DNA of 64,000 nucleotides from Jidongwangia harbinensis (GTDB lineage: Bacteria > Actinomycetota > Actinomycetes > Mycobacteriales > Micromonosporaceae). The notes beneath the pieces are model-generated. The model saw only the letters and a program-made list of their open reading frames with translations. It searched no databases and was not told where the DNA came from. The stretch is taken from positions 248,001 through 312,000 of the forward strand of contig NZ_JAIWNC010000004.1 in the NCBI RefSeq assembly GCF_020216025.1. The letters run 5' to 3'. The position numbers and the translations under genes are program-made. Below, piece after piece: positions 44,414 to 54,260 of this stretch (positions are counted from its first letter, which is position 1; each line of letters starts with the position of its first letter).

Positions 44414-46270
44414 ATGACTCACTACCAGAGCAACCTGCGCGACCTCGAGTTCAACCTGTTCGAGGTCTTCGGGGCCGATCGGGCGTTCGGTCAGGCGCCC
44501 TTCGACGAGATCGACATGGACACCGCACGCGACGTGCTGGCGGAGGTGAACCGGCTCGCGCGGGAGGACCTGGCGGCCAGCTACACGGATGCGGACCGCA
44601 ACCCGCCCCGCTTCGACCCGGCCACGCACACCGCGCCGCTGCCCGAGTCGTTCAAGAAGTCGTACCAGGCGTTCATGGATTCCGAGTTCTGGCGCCTGGA
44701 CCTGCCGCCGGAGCTGGGCGGCACCCCGGCGCCGCGGGCGCTCTGGTGGGCCATCGCCGAGCAGATCCTCGGCGCCAACGCCCCGATCTGGATGTACTCG
44801 TCCGGTCCGTCCTTCGCGCACGTGGTGCACGTCGAGGGCAACGCCGAGCAGAAGCGGTGGGCGAAGATCTTCGTCGACAAGCAGTGGGGCTCGACGATGG
44901 TGCTCACCGAGCCGGACGCGGGCTCGGACGTCGGCGCCGGCCGTACCCGGGCCGTTCCCCAGCCGGACGGGTCCTGGCACATCGAGGGCGTCAAGCGCTT
45001 CATCACCTCGGGTGAGCACGACCTGAGCGACAACATCATCCACTACGTGCTGGCCCGCCCGGTCGGCGTCGAGGGCGTCGGCGGGCCGGGCACCAAGGGC
45101 CTGTCGCTGTTCATCGTGCCGAAGTACCACTTCGACCCGGAAAGCGGCGAACTCGGCGAGCGCAACGGCGTCTACGCCACCAATGTCGAGCACAAGATGG
45201 GGCTCAAGGTCTCCAACACCTGCGAGATGACCTTCGGTGAGCACGGTACGCCGGCCAAGGGCTGGCTGCTGGGCGACGTCCACCAGGGCATCCGGCAGAT
45301 GTTCAAGATCATTGAGTACGCCCGGATGATGGTCGGCACCAAGGCCATCGCGACGCTCTCCACCGGCTACCTGAACGCGCTGGAGTACGCGAAGAACCGG
45401 GTGCAGGGCGCCGATCTGCTGCAGAACGACGACAAGGCGGCGCCGCGCGTCACGATCACCCACCACCCCGACGTACGCCGCTCGCTGATGACGCAGAAGG
45501 CGTACGCCGAGGGTCTCCGCGCCCTGGTCATCTACACCGCCACCTGGCAGGACCGGGTGCTGATCGCGGAGGCGGCCGGCGACCAGGCCGCGGCGAAGGC
45601 CGCGGCGCGGGTCAACGACCTGCTGCTGCCGCTGGTCAAGGGCGTCGGCTCGGAGCGGGCGTACGAGATGCTCGGTGCCGAGTCGCTGCAGACGTTCGGC
45701 GGTTCCGGCTTCCTCCAGGACTACCCGCTGGAGCAGTACGTCCGGGACTCGAAGATCGACACCCTGTACGAGGGCACCACCGCGATCCAGAGCCTCGACC
45801 TCATCTTCCGCAAGATCGTGCGGGATCAGGGCAAGGCGCTGGCCACCGTGGCCAACGAGATGCAGACGTTCATCGCGACCGAGGCCGGCAACGGGCGGCT
45901 CAAGGAGGAGCGGCTGGCACTCGGCAAGGCGCTCACCGAGCTGCAGGCCATCCTGGGCACCCAGACGAGCTGGCTGACCGCGGCCCAGGGCGGCGACACC
46001 CGGGAGCTGTACAAGGTGGGCCTGACGTCCCGCCGGGTGCTGCTGGCGCTCGGCGACGTGATCGTCTCGTGGCTGCTGCTGCGCCAGGCCGAGGTGGCAC
46101 TGAAGGCCCTCGGAAATGAGCAGTCCACCGCCGACAGCGCGTTCTACGAGGGCAAGGTGGCCGCGGCCCGGTTCTTCGCCCGCGAGATCCTGCCCCGGAT
46201 CGGCGCCGACCGGCGGATCATCGAGAACACCACGCTCGACCTGATGGACCTCCCGGAGGAGGCGTTCTGA
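44414..46270 (+). CDS. Acyl-CoA dehydrogenase, FadE5-like
   Basis: A 618-residue long-form acyl-CoA dehydrogenase. The N-terminal start [20 protein letters not shown] and the [17 protein letters not shown] stretch match the FadE5 subgroup of actinobacteria. The FAD-binding mid-domain has [20 protein letters not shown] and [13 protein letters not shown]; the helical C-terminal domain has [45 protein letters not shown], where the catalytic Glu sits in YEGTT. It oxidises acyl-CoA to the 2-enoyl form. Twin operators upstream suggest control by a TetR repressor. Confidence 0.93.
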   Translation: MTHYQSNLRDLEFNLFEVFGADRAFGQAPFDEIDMDTARDVLAEVNRLAREDLAASYTDADRNPPRFDPATHTAPLPESFKKSYQAFMDSEFWRLDLPPELGGTPAPRALWWAIAEQILGANAPIWMYSSGPSFAHVVHVEGNAEQKRWAKIFVDKQWGSTMVLTEPDAGSDVGAGRTRAVPQPDGSWHIEGVKRFITSGEHDLSDNIIHYVLARPVGVEGVGGPGTKGLSLFIVPKYHFDPESGELGERNGVYATNVEHKMGLKVSNTCEMTFGEHGTPAKGWLLGDVHQGIRQMFKIIEYARMMVGTKAIATLSTGYLNALEYAKNRVQGADLLQNDDKAAPRVTITHHPDVRRSLMTQKAYAEGLRALVIYTATWQDRVLIAEAAGDQAAAKAAARVNDLLLPLVKGVGSERAYEMLGAESLQTFGGSGFLQDYPLEQYVRDSKIDTLYEGTTAIQSLDLIFRKIVRDQGKALATVANEMQTFIATEAGNGRLKEERLALGKALTELQAILGTQTSWLTAAQGGDTRELYKVGLTSRRVLLALGDVIVSWLLLRQAEVALKALGNEQSTADSAFYEGKVAAARFFAREILPRIGADRRIIENTTLDLMDLPEEAF

Positions 46271-46298
46271 CCGGATAGTCCGCTGCCACCGTCCGCGT

Positions 46299-46814
46299 TC
46301 AGGCGCGGGCGGTGTGCAGGGTGACCAGCGGAAGCGCCCCCGGCTCGGTCTCCGACCAGGCCCGCTCCGCTCGGTGTACGGCGATGCCGCACGTCTTCAG
46401 GCCCTCCAGCGCCGCGTCCTCCTGGAACGGGCGGAGCAGCAGGGACACGTCCGTCATGGTGGGATTGTGGCCGATGACCAGCACCGTGCGGACCGACTCC
46501 GGCACCGCGCGCAGCAGGTCCACAACCTCGGTGCGGCCGCCGAAGTACAACCCGTTCTCGTACCGGACGTCGGGGGCCGCCACCGCCGGGTCGGACTCGG
46601 CGAGCCCGATCGCGACCCCGTGCCAGGTCTGCCGGGTGCGGGTGGCCGGCGAGGAGAGCACCACCTGCGGCCGCAGGCCCTGAGCGGCCAGCCAGACGCC
46701 CGCCGCCTGGGCGTCGGCCCGTCCCCGCTCGGCCAGTGCGCGTTCGATGTCGAGCTGCTCACCGGGCGTCTCCGCCTTGGCGTGCCGGAGTAGTACCAGG
46801 GTCCGTGCGGTCAT
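46299..46814 (-). CDS. SixA-like histidine phosphatase
   Basis: A 171-residue phosphoglycerate-mutase-fold phosphatase: LVLLRHAKAE at the start with the phospho-accepting His, LSSPATRTRQTW and VLVIGHNPTMTDVSLLL. SixA-type enzymes remove phosphate from phosphohistidine. The ATG at 46814 puts the RHAKAE motif at its normal place near the N-terminus. It is convergent with the dehydrogenase gene. Confidence 0.85.
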   Translation of the reverse strand: MTARTLVLLRHAKAETPGEQLDIERALAERGRADAQAAGVWLAAQGLRPQVVLSSPATRTRQTWHGVAIGLAESDPAVAAPDVRYENGLYFGGRTEVVDLLRAVPESVRTVLVIGHNPTMTDVSLLLRPFQEDAALEGLKTCGIAVHRAERAWSETEPGALPLVTLHTARA

Positions 46815-46922
46815 CCGGCCAGCTTGCCTGATTGAGAATTCGGACGCCCGGGTAACACGCACATCGACGCATCACCGTGTTTCGAGTCGCCCTTCCGGTG
46901 GCGGCATCACAAGGAGGGCCCG

Positions 46923-47198
46923 ATGGGCATCGGCGGAAGCATCTTCCTTCTCGCGTTGGGCGCGATTCTCGCGTTCGCGGTCAACGCGCAGATCAGTGGT
47001 CTTGACATCAACGTGGTCGGCTGGGTGCTGATGGCCGCCGGGCTGGTCGGTCTGATCCTCACCGTCTGGTACTGGAACAGCCGCCGGCGCACCGTCGTCG
47101 CGGAGCGGCCGGTGGCGGTCCGCCGCGACACCGAGGTGGTCGACGAGTACCGCACCGTGCGGCGGCAGGACCCGCCGCCGCCCACCTACGGCAGCTGA
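46923..47198 (+). CDS. DUF6458-type small membrane protein
   Basis: A 91-residue protein with two transmembrane helices (GSIFLLALGAILAFAVNA and VVGWVLMAAGLVGLILTVWYW) and a basic, Thr/Arg/Pro-rich cytoplasmic tail. This is the common short two-helix actinobacterial protein of unknown function. AAGGAGG lies before the ATG. Confidence 0.82.
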   Translation: MGIGGSIFLLALGAILAFAVNAQISGLDINVVGWVLMAAGLVGLILTVWYWNSRRRTVVAERPVAVRRDTEVVDEYRTVRRQDPPPPTYGS

Positions 47199-47206
47199 GC
47201 CGTTCT

Positions 47207-47252
47207 CAGCGCTGGTGTTCCACTGGAGCGCTCCAGTGGAACACCAGCGCTG
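47207..47252. terminator. 46-bp near-perfect palindrome between convergent genes
   Basis: CAGCGCTGGTGTTCCACTGG and its reverse complement meet at a GAGCGCTC centre. It lies between the DUF6458 stop (47198) and the hemolysin III stop (47262), so a bidirectional terminator is likely. It is longer and more symmetric than other terminators in the window. Confidence 0.85.
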
Positions 47253-47261
47253 GGTGGCACC

Positions 47262-47939
47262 TCAGGCGTACAGCGCGAAGTACAGCGCGACGTGGTGGCA
47301 GATCGCGGCCACCAGCGTGCAGGCGTGGAAGAACTCGTGGTGGCCGAAGACGGTCGGCCACGGGTTCGGACGGCGCAGGGCGTAGAACACCGCACCCACG
47401 CTGTACGCCACCCCGCCGGCGGCCAGCAGCACCAGCGTGGTGACGCCGCCGCGGTGCAGCACCTCGGGCAGGATCGCCACGGCACCCCAGCCCAGCGCCA
47501 GATACAGCGGCGCACCCACCCAGCGTGGCACGTGTGGCCAGATGGTCTTGAGGGCCACCCCGCCGACCGCGCCGGCCCAGATGAAGCTGAGCACCAGCGT
47601 GGCCTTGCCGGGGTCGAGCAGCAGCACGCAGAACGGCGTGTAGGTGCCCGCGATGAAGATGAAGATCATCGAGTGGTCCAGCCGGCGCATGATCTGGTAG
47701 CCGCGCTCGGTCCAGACCCGCCGGTGGTAGAGCGCGCTGATGCCGAACAGGCCCAGTACCGTCAGGCTGTAGATCAGGCAGCTGACGAACGGCGCGATGC
47801 CCGGACGGCTGGCGGCGATCGAACACAACACCGCCCCGCAGGCCAGGGCGACGTAGAACGCGTACTGGTGCAACCGGCCGCGCAGCCTCGGCTTGCCGAG
47901 ATCCGCCGGTTGCATCTGGAACGGTGCGCTGGGGGTCAC
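47262..47939 (-). CDS. Hemolysin III family (PAQR-like) membrane protein
   Basis: A 225-residue protein with seven hydrophobic helices and family motifs: GISALYHRRVW, MRRLDHSMIFIFIAGTYTPF and a terminal GHHEFFHACTLVAAICHHVALYFAL, whose His residues bind zinc in PAQR proteins. Function in bacteria is unproven. GTG at 47939 is given; an internal ATG (MQPADLG) is possible. Confidence 0.9.
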   Translation of the reverse strand: MTPSAPFQMQPADLGKPRLRGRLHQYAFYVALACGAVLCSIAASRPGIAPFVSCLIYSLTVLGLFGISALYHRRVWTERGYQIMRRLDHSMIFIFIAGTYTPFCVLLLDPGKATLVLSFIWAGAVGGVALKTIWPHVPRWVGAPLYLALGWGAVAILPEVLHRGGVTTLVLLAAGGVAYSVGAVFYALRRPNPWPTVFGHHEFFHACTLVAAICHHVALYFALYA

Positions 47940-47997
47940 CGGTCTAGGTTACGACACCGTAGGTTACCTACAGGTAGCTTCTGGGTGGTGAATACGC

Positions 47998-49812
47998 TCA
48001 CCCGTCCAGACCACGCAGGATCAGGGGCAGACGGTCCCCGGCGACCGGGTCCACCACCACCGGCACACCCCAGTCCTGGCGGGTCAGGTGGCACGCGGCG
48101 TGCTCGACGTCCGCGTCGCACGTCGCCGCCTGCGCCACCACCTGCAGGATGCCCTTCGACACCGCCGGGTTGACCGCCAGCCGCCGGGACAGGTCGGTGC
48201 CGGTCCCGGCGCCGTCGAGCAGCAACTCCGGCGGTGCGGCCGAGACCTCCAGCCGGGTCGACGGCCCGTACGTCTCGTCCAGCTTCTGGCCCGGGGCGGG
48301 CGTGAAGATCACGTCCAGCGTGACCTCGCCCGGGGCGATCGCGGACGGCGGCCGCTCGGTGCGGTGCCGCTCGCCTAGCACGGTCCGCACGGCACCGGGC
48401 GCCAGGCGGGTCAGCCGATGCGCACCGGACTCCACCACGATCACCTCGCCGCCGCCGGTGACCAGGATGTCGCTCGGCTCGGACAGGCCCGAGTCGACGG
48501 TCGACACGGTGCCGGTGGCCGGGTCGTACCGGCGTACCGCGCCGTTGTAGGTGTCCGCGACCAGGACGCCGCCGTCGGGCAGCGCGGCGAGACCCAGCGG
48601 GTGCTGCAGCAACGCCTCCGCGGCCGGGCCGTCGGCGTGCCCGAAGTCGAACAGGCCCTGACCCACCGCGGTGTGCAGTACGCCGCCGGCGATCCAGCGC
48701 AGTGCGGACGTCTCGCTGTCTGCGATCCACAGCCGGTCCCCGCCTACGGACAGACCGGACGGCTGCGCCATCCACACGTCCGGCAGCGGGCCGTCACGCA
48801 GCGACTCGACCGTGGTGCCGGCGTACACCCCCACGGTCCGTTTCACCGGGTCGAACCACCACAGCTGGTGGATTCCGGCCATGGCGACGACGATCTGGTC
48901 TTCGTACCAGGCCACGTCCCAGGGCGAGGAGAGGTCGGCGGCGAGCGCGTCGTGCGGGCGGTCGTCCACGGTGGACCGCCACGGCCGCCCGCTGCCCGCC
49001 ACCGTGGTGACCGCGCCGGTGTCCAGCTTCAGGCCCCGGATCAGGTGGTTCACGGTGTCGGCGACCACCACGTCGTACCCGGTGAGCGCGGCCACCCGCT
49101 CCGGCAGCAGGCACAGGCCCTGCGGCTCGGAGAAACGCGGCGGATCGTCGGTACGGCCCCGCTCGCCGGTGCCGATGCGGCGTACCACGGTCTCGCCGTC
49201 CGCGGCCAGCTCGACCAGCGAATGCCGGGCGGAGTCGGACACCAGCAGCGTGCCGCCCGGCAGCTCGATCGCCTTGCCCGGGAAACGCAACGCGGTGCCC
49301 GGCTCGGCGGGCGGCACGTACGGGCCGTCGCCGCGATGCAACGTGCCGTTCGCCTCGTGCTCCGCCACCAGTTCGTCGAGCAGACGCGCCAGCCCCTCGG
49401 CGTGCCCCTCGCCGGCCATCGACGCCACCAGGTAGCCGGTCGGGTCGACCACCGACAGCGTCGGCCAGGCCTTGGCCGCGTACTGCTGCCACATCACCAT
49501 GTCGGCGTCGTCGAGGACCGGGTGGTGCACGCCGTAGCGTTCCACCGCCGCGGCCAGCGCCGCCGGGTCCCGCTCGTGCTCGAACTTCGGCGAGTGCACG
49601 CCGATCACCACCAGCACGTCGCCGTACTTCTCCTCGAGCGGCCGCAGCTCGTCGAGCACGTGCAGGCAGTTGATGCAGCAGAACGTCCAGAAGTCGAGCA
49701 GCAGGATCTTGCCGCGCAGGTCGGCCAGGCTGAGTGCCCGGCCGCCGGTGTTCAACCAGCCGCGCCCCCGCAACTCCGGGGCGCGCACCCGCGCGCCACG
49801 CGGCTCGGCCAT
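47998..49812 (-). CDS. Thioredoxin-domain protein with NHL repeats
   Basis: A 604-residue protein. An N-terminal thioredoxin-like domain (LADLRGKILLLDFWTFCCINCLHVL, Cys at 46 and 49; AKAWPTLSVVDPTGYLV) is followed by an NHL beta-propeller (GLCLLPERV, SPWDVAWYEDQIVVAMAGIHQLW, PSGLSVGGDRLWIADSETSALR, PLGLAALPDGGVLVADTYNGAVRRYD). This NHLRC2-like architecture occurs in bacteria and eukaryotes. No signal peptide is obvious, so it is probably cytoplasmic. Its ATG overlaps the stop of the large upstream gene. Confidence 0.88.
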   Translation of the reverse strand: MAEPRGARVRAPELRGRGWLNTGGRALSLADLRGKILLLDFWTFCCINCLHVLDELRPLEEKYGDVLVVIGVHSPKFEHERDPAALAAAVERYGVHHPVLDDADMVMWQQYAAKAWPTLSVVDPTGYLVASMAGEGHAEGLARLLDELVAEHEANGTLHRGDGPYVPPAEPGTALRFPGKAIELPGGTLLVSDSARHSLVELAADGETVVRRIGTGERGRTDDPPRFSEPQGLCLLPERVAALTGYDVVVADTVNHLIRGLKLDTGAVTTVAGSGRPWRSTVDDRPHDALAADLSSPWDVAWYEDQIVVAMAGIHQLWWFDPVKRTVGVYAGTTVESLRDGPLPDVWMAQPSGLSVGGDRLWIADSETSALRWIAGGVLHTAVGQGLFDFGHADGPAAEALLQHPLGLAALPDGGVLVADTYNGAVRRYDPATGTVSTVDSGLSEPSDILVTGGGEVIVVESGAHRLTRLAPGAVRTVLGERHRTERPPSAIAPGEVTLDVIFTPAPGQKLDETYGPSTRLEVSAAPPELLLDGAGTGTDLSRRLAVNPAVSKGILQVVAQAATCDADVEHAACHLTRQDWGVPVVVDPVAGDRLPLILRGLDG

Positions 49813-52800
49813 CAGCTGCGAGGCTTCAGGCAGAGCACCTGGGTACGGCCGTCGGTGGTCGGGTTCAGCACGTACGGCTGCCCGGGATCGGCGCACTGCT
49901 CCTTGGTGTCCGCGACGGACACCACCTCGAACGCGCCCGCATCGCCACAGCTCGCCTTGACCGCCTCGTCACCGTCCCGCTTGACGCACTCGCCGGCGCT
50001 GACGCTGAACCCGCTCTCCGAGTCGCCACCGGAGATCAGGTACACCAGGCCGAACGCGAGCCCCACCAGCAACGCGGCACCGATGATCACACCGAGCAGC
50101 ACCGGCAGCATCCGGACGTGCGGAGTCTCCGGCTTGTTACCCGGCGCGACCTCGACGATCTCCGCCTTGAACTGGTCGAACCGTCCCTGGGAATCGTCCG
50201 GATCGGACTCGTCCGCGGCGGGCCAACTGGTCGTCTCACTCGGGCCGGGCGGCGTCACGGTGGCGCGGTTGGGCGGTCCCGGGAACGCACCGCCCATCCG
50301 GGGGTCGTCCTCCGTCTGCGGCTGACCGGCCGGCGGGAAGCCGTCGATCCGCGGCGGAGCGGCGTGCATGGACGGCAGCGCCGGCGCCGGCACGTACGGC
50401 TGGTCCGAGCGACCGCGGCCGGAGATGTCGGTCGTGTGCTCGCTGTACGGCTCCGGGGGCCGGCTGCGACCGGCGACGTCCGTGGTGAATTCGCTGTACG
50501 GCGTTCCACCGTGCCCCCCGCCCGGTCCGTCCGGCGCGGGCGGGCTGACCCGGGCGCTGGCACTGGCCCGGCCGGAGACGCGGGCCGGGGACTGCGGTGC
50601 CGGTCCGGGCGGTATCGCGCCACCCGGCTCGTCGGAGCGACCGGGGAACGGGGAACCCTCGGCGCCGCGTTCCGATCCGGGCGGCGCCCAGGCACCGGGA
50701 CGCGAATCGGGCCCGCCCGGGTCCGAGCCGGGCGACCAGGCGCCCGCGGCACGCTGGCCGTCACTGTCGTTGTCGGGCGACCAGGCGCCCGCGGCGCGCT
50801 GGCCGTCACCGTCGTTGTCGGGCGACCAGGCGCCCGCCGCGGGCGGGTTCGGCTTCCGGGCGAGTCCCCAGTCACCGGCAGCGGGTTGTGCGGGCGGCGC
50901 CGCGGCCGCCCAGGAGCCGGCCGGACGCCCGTCCTGCTCGCCGGCCGGTGACCAGGCACCGGGGCGCTGCTCAGCCCGGTTGTCGTCGGTGCCGGGGGAC
51001 CAGGGGCCGGAGGGCTGCTCAGCCCGGTTGTCGTCGGTGCCGGGAGTCCAGGGGCCGGAGGGTCGCTCCGCCCGGTTGTCGTTCGCGGCGGGGGACCAGG
51101 CGTCGGCGGGACGCTGCTCCGACTCACCCGTGGGTGACCAGCGGCCGGGGCGTGGTTCCGGCCGGGTCTCGTCCGCGTTGGGCGACCAGGCTTCGGGCTG
51201 CTGACCGGGTTCGTCCTGCGCACTCGACTCACGCTGGCGCTTGACGTCCCACGGCCAGGCGCCGGACACGTCCTCGATCTTCCGCTCGGCAGGCTGTTCC
51301 TCGTCGGCCTGCGGCTGGGCGGCGCGGCCGTAGACCCGGGCCTGCGGCGCCGGAGTGGGCGGCGCGGCGTCCTCTCCGTCGGCGGGCGGGGCTACCCGGC
51401 TTGCTGCCGGCACCGAGGCGCTGGCCGTGACGGGCCGGGCGGTGCCGGTGGCCGGGGCGGGTCGCTCGGCCGGGTCCCGGGGGCCCGGTACCGCGTCGTT
51501 GCGCGCCTCGGCCACGGCCGGCGGGTCATCGGTCGGCGAGCCGAACGGGGCATCTGTGGCAAATGACGCACCTCCCCCCGAGCCGGGCCGGCCGAATTCG
51601 GCCTGGTCGGAGGCGGGGCGGCCGAATTCGGGTTGGTCCGGGGCGGAGCGGCCGAATTCGGGTTGGTCCGGGGCGGAGCGGCCGAATTCGGGTTGGTCCG
51701 GGGCAGGACGGCCGAACTCAGGCTGGTCTGCCGCGCTGCGGCCGAACGGCGACTGGTTGGCGTCCGCTCCCTGGCCGGGCCGGTCGAAGGGCCCGGCGGA
51801 GTTGGATGTGCCGAACGGCGGCTGGTCGGCGTCCGCTCCGGAGCCGGACCGGTCGAAGTCCCCGGCCGAACCGAACGGGCTCCCCGCAGATCCCTCCGCG
51901 GGACCGGACTGCCGGAACGGCGACGCGCCGCCCGATCCACCGAAGAAGTCGTCACCGGACCGCGCGCCCGAGGTCGGCGACGCGTCAGAGCCCGTCCGCG
52001 CATCGGCGGCCGGCTGGCCGAACGTGGCGGAGGAGGGCCGTGGTCCGAACGGCCCGACCGACGGCTGACCGCTGCCGGGCATGCCGCCGGACTCAGAATC
52101 GGATGCCGGCGCGCCGAAGGCCGACGGACCGGAGTCGGCGCCGGAGGCCGGGGCGCTGAAGGGCGTCGCGGGTGGGCGCTGCGCGGGTGACCGCCGGCCG
52201 AACGCGTTCTGCACCGCCGAGCGTTCGCGGGCCGCTTCCTGGTTGACCGGTGGCTCGCCGAAGGCCGCGGCCGCCGGGAACGGCGTCACCGAGCCCGGCC
52301 CGCCGTCCGGTGCCTGGCCGGCGTTGTCCGGGGTGCGGCGGGGCAGCGCGTCGCCGTTGCCGGCCGGTGCGGTGTCGGGCAGGCCGGTGAGGGTGGCGCC
52401 GGGGACGCGGACGCGCTGGTCGCCGAAGGCCGAGACGCCGGGCGGCCGGTCGGCCGGGGTGCCGGGGCGGTCCTGCGGGTCGTCGCCGGCGGAGCCGCGG
52501 GTGGGCGAGCCGGGCGCGAAGCCGTGGTAGTCGCCGGCCGGCACGTCGGCCGCACGGTGGGGCTGGGATTCGTCACCGCCGCGGTACGGGTGCGATTCGC
52601 CGGAGCGGCCGAACGGGTCGTCTCCGGCGGCGGGCGGTGGCGGGGGCGGCGCCCAGGCCGACGGCGGCGCGTTCCGCTCGGGTGGCGGTACCTGGTCGAA
52701 CGGCGATGCGGCTCCGAACGCGGCGTTGCGCTGGGGGAGCGGGTTGCCGCGCCGGGGCAGCGTGCCGTCGGCGGCGTCGGAACCGCCGGCCGGGTGGGCT

Positions 52801-53525
52801 TCGGGGGTCGACGCGGCCGGTGGAGTCTGGCGGTCCCGGTGGGCGTCCGCGGTGGGCAGGCCGTACCGGTTGGGCGGAGCCTCGGCGAACGGCCGTCCGT
52901 CGGGTCCGGGGCGGTCGGGTGCCTGGCCGAACACGGGCACGGCGGGGACCACGAACGGCGATCCACCGTTCGGGGTGGCGTGTGGTGGCGGCGCGTACGA
53001 GTTCGGCTCCGACGCCGAGGCGCCCGGGTAGTCGCTCCCGGCGGGCGGCTGCGGCGGGGGGTACCCCGAGGCGGGCGGCGGCTGCGGCGGGGAGTAGCCG
53101 GCGGCGGGCGGCTGCGCGGGGGAGTACCCCGAGACGGGCGGCTGCGCCGGGGGGAATCCGGCCGCCCCGGGCTGCGCCGGGGGATAGCCGGACGCGGGCG
53201 GCTGCGCCGGAGGGAAGCTGGCGGTCGGCGGCTGCGCCGGAGGGAAGCTGGCGGTCGGCGGCTGCGCCGGAGGGAAGGCGGAGACCGGCGGCTGCGCCGG
53301 AGGGAAGCTGGCGGCCGGCCGCTGCGCCGGAGGAGGGTACGCCGCCGGAGGTGCTGCCGGTGGGACCGTGGAACCGGTCGCCGGCGGGCGGCCGGTGCCG
53401 GGCGGTCCGCCGGGCTGGTCGCCATCCGGGTCCGGCGGGAATCCGTCGGTGCCGAACTGCTCGGCTCCGCCGCCCGACGTGGCCTCGGCCGGCTGTCGGC
53501 CGGCGTGCTGCCCCTCGGACGTCAT
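49812..53525 (-). CDS. 1,237-residue LppU/SCO3897-like membrane protein
   Basis: About 1,100 residues of cytoplasmic low-complexity sequence rich in Pro, Gly, Ala, Asp and Gln, with tandem motifs FPPAQPP, DQPEFGRSAP and WSPGTDDNRAEQ. One transmembrane helix follows at about 1142-1163 (LLGVIIGAALLVGLAFGLVYLI), then a 74-residue extracytoplasmic tail with four Cys (SAGECVKRDGD, VKASCGDAGAFEVVSVADTKEQC, VLCLKPRS) that fits the LppU/SCO3897 domain. ATG at 53525 behind GAGGAGG. It overlaps the thioredoxin/NHL gene by one base. Most members are far shorter. The function is unknown. Confidence 0.8.
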   Translation of the reverse strand: MTSEGQHAGRQPAEATSGGGAEQFGTDGFPPDPDGDQPGGPPGTGRPPATGSTVPPAAPPAAYPPPAQRPAASFPPAQPPVSAFPPAQPPTASFPPAQPPTASFPPAQPPASGYPPAQPGAAGFPPAQPPVSGYSPAQPPAAGYSPPQPPPASGYPPPQPPAGSDYPGASASEPNSYAPPPHATPNGGSPFVVPAVPVFGQAPDRPGPDGRPFAEAPPNRYGLPTADAHRDRQTPPAASTPEAHPAGGSDAADGTLPRRGNPLPQRNAAFGAASPFDQVPPPERNAPPSAWAPPPPPPAAGDDPFGRSGESHPYRGGDESQPHRAADVPAGDYHGFAPGSPTRGSAGDDPQDRPGTPADRPPGVSAFGDQRVRVPGATLTGLPDTAPAGNGDALPRRTPDNAGQAPDGGPGSVTPFPAAAAFGEPPVNQEAARERSAVQNAFGRRSPAQRPPATPFSAPASGADSGPSAFGAPASDSESGGMPGSGQPSVGPFGPRPSSATFGQPAADARTGSDASPTSGARSGDDFFGGSGGASPFRQSGPAEGSAGSPFGSAGDFDRSGSGADADQPPFGTSNSAGPFDRPGQGADANQSPFGRSAADQPEFGRPAPDQPEFGRSAPDQPEFGRSAPDQPEFGRPASDQAEFGRPGSGGGASFATDAPFGSPTDDPPAVAEARNDAVPGPRDPAERPAPATGTARPVTASASVPAASRVAPPADGEDAAPPTPAPQARVYGRAAQPQADEEQPAERKIEDVSGAWPWDVKRQRESSAQDEPGQQPEAWSPNADETRPEPRPGRWSPTGESEQRPADAWSPAANDNRAERPSGPWTPGTDDNRAEQPSGPWSPGTDDNRAEQRPGAWSPAGEQDGRPAGSWAAAAPPAQPAAGDWGLARKPNPPAAGAWSPDNDGDGQRAAGAWSPDNDSDGQRAAGAWSPGSDPGGPDSRPGAWAPPGSERGAEGSPFPGRSDEPGGAIPPGPAPQSPARVSGRASASARVSPPAPDGPGGGHGGTPYSEFTTDVAGRSRPPEPYSEHTTDISGRGRSDQPYVPAPALPSMHAAPPRIDGFPPAGQPQTEDDPRMGGAFPGPPNRATVTPPGPSETTSWPAADESDPDDSQGRFDQFKAEIVEVAPGNKPETPHVRMLPVLLGVIIGAALLVGLAFGLVYLISGGDSESGFSVSAGECVKRDGDEAVKASCGDAGAFEVVSVADTKEQCADPGQPYVLNPTTDGRTQVLCLKPRS
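51587..51736. repeat. Five 30-bp tandem repeats inside the LppU-like gene
   Basis: A unit containing GGCCGAATTCGGGTTGGTCC and GGGGCGGAGC recurs every 30 bases and encodes decapeptides of the form SAPDQPEFGR. The three central copies are nearly identical. Other arrays of 24-33 bp units lie at 53040-53330 and 50740-51120. Confidence 0.85.
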
Positions 53526-53879
53526 ACGCGCCTCCTCTATCACTGTCGGCCGTGCCAGCTGTCGACCCGGCCGGAGAGCCCGTCGCCTCGGGGGAAAGAG
53601 GCGTGGCTCCCTGTCGCCGTCCGGCCGGGCCGGGCCGGGTGGCGACCGTGCCAACCGTACCGGGCGTCGGGTACCGCCGGAATCCCGGTGTACGCCCGAA
53701 GAGGGCGTCCGGCAACGCACTCGGAGCGGCTCCGGCGACCCCGATATGGGCTCCGACCTGCGGTGGAACGCGGATGGGACGGTTTGGCGGGGATCGTGGC
53801 CGGTGGGCGAAGATCCCGACCTGGCTCGATGACCGAGGTCACGTGACGGAACCGGACCGGGGCGGCGGCGGAGACGAGA
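53526..53879. other. Non-coding gap upstream of the LppU-like gene
   Basis: No supported gene. It holds the promoter region of the large minus-strand gene, whose ribosome-binding site is at about 53530-53538. Confidence 0.5.
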
Positions 53880-53910
53880 ACGGCCCGCCCGGGGTGACCG
53901 GGCGGGCCGT
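53880..53910 (-). terminator. Terminator of the 45-residue gene
   Basis: ACGGCCCGCCCGG and CCGGGCGGGCCGT, a perfect 13-bp stem with loop GGTGA, 37 bases past the minus-strand stop at 53947. Confidence 0.75.
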
Positions 53911-53946
53911 CGTGCTGCGAGTGCAGCGAGGGGAGGGTGCGGTGGC

Positions 53947-54084
53947 TCAGAAGGGGCGACGCTGCGCGAACAGGGCGATCTCGTCGCGCATCGACTGCGT
54001 CGGCGCTGACTGCCACGCGCGCTCGATGGCGCGGGTGTGGCGGGTGATCATCCGGCGGCGGCGGATCCGGTCCAGCATGCTCAT
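53947..54084 (-). CDS. Short basic protein of 45 residues
   Basis: MSMLDRIRRRRMITRHTRAI then ERAWQSAPTQSMRDEIALFAQRRPF: a basic, amphipathic helix followed by an acidic helix. The arrangement is typical of short conserved actinobacterial proteins of unknown role. A second in-frame ATG is two codons later. Its own terminator supports a real transcript. Confidence 0.65.
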   Translation of the reverse strand: MSMLDRIRRRRMITRHTRAIERAWQSAPTQSMRDEIALFAQRRPF

Positions 54085-54260
54085 GGCGGTGCTCACTTCC
54101 CGTGGGCCGTGGTCGGCCCGTCTTTGCTGCTCGTCTCTCTTGGTCTGACACAAGTGTCTCTCGCCGAGAGCCGTACACCAAACGATTATGGGGTGACGCC
54201 GCGCACGTGCCTAAGGATCGTAAGTTGAGAAATCCACTTGCCGAACATCCGCCGGTAACC

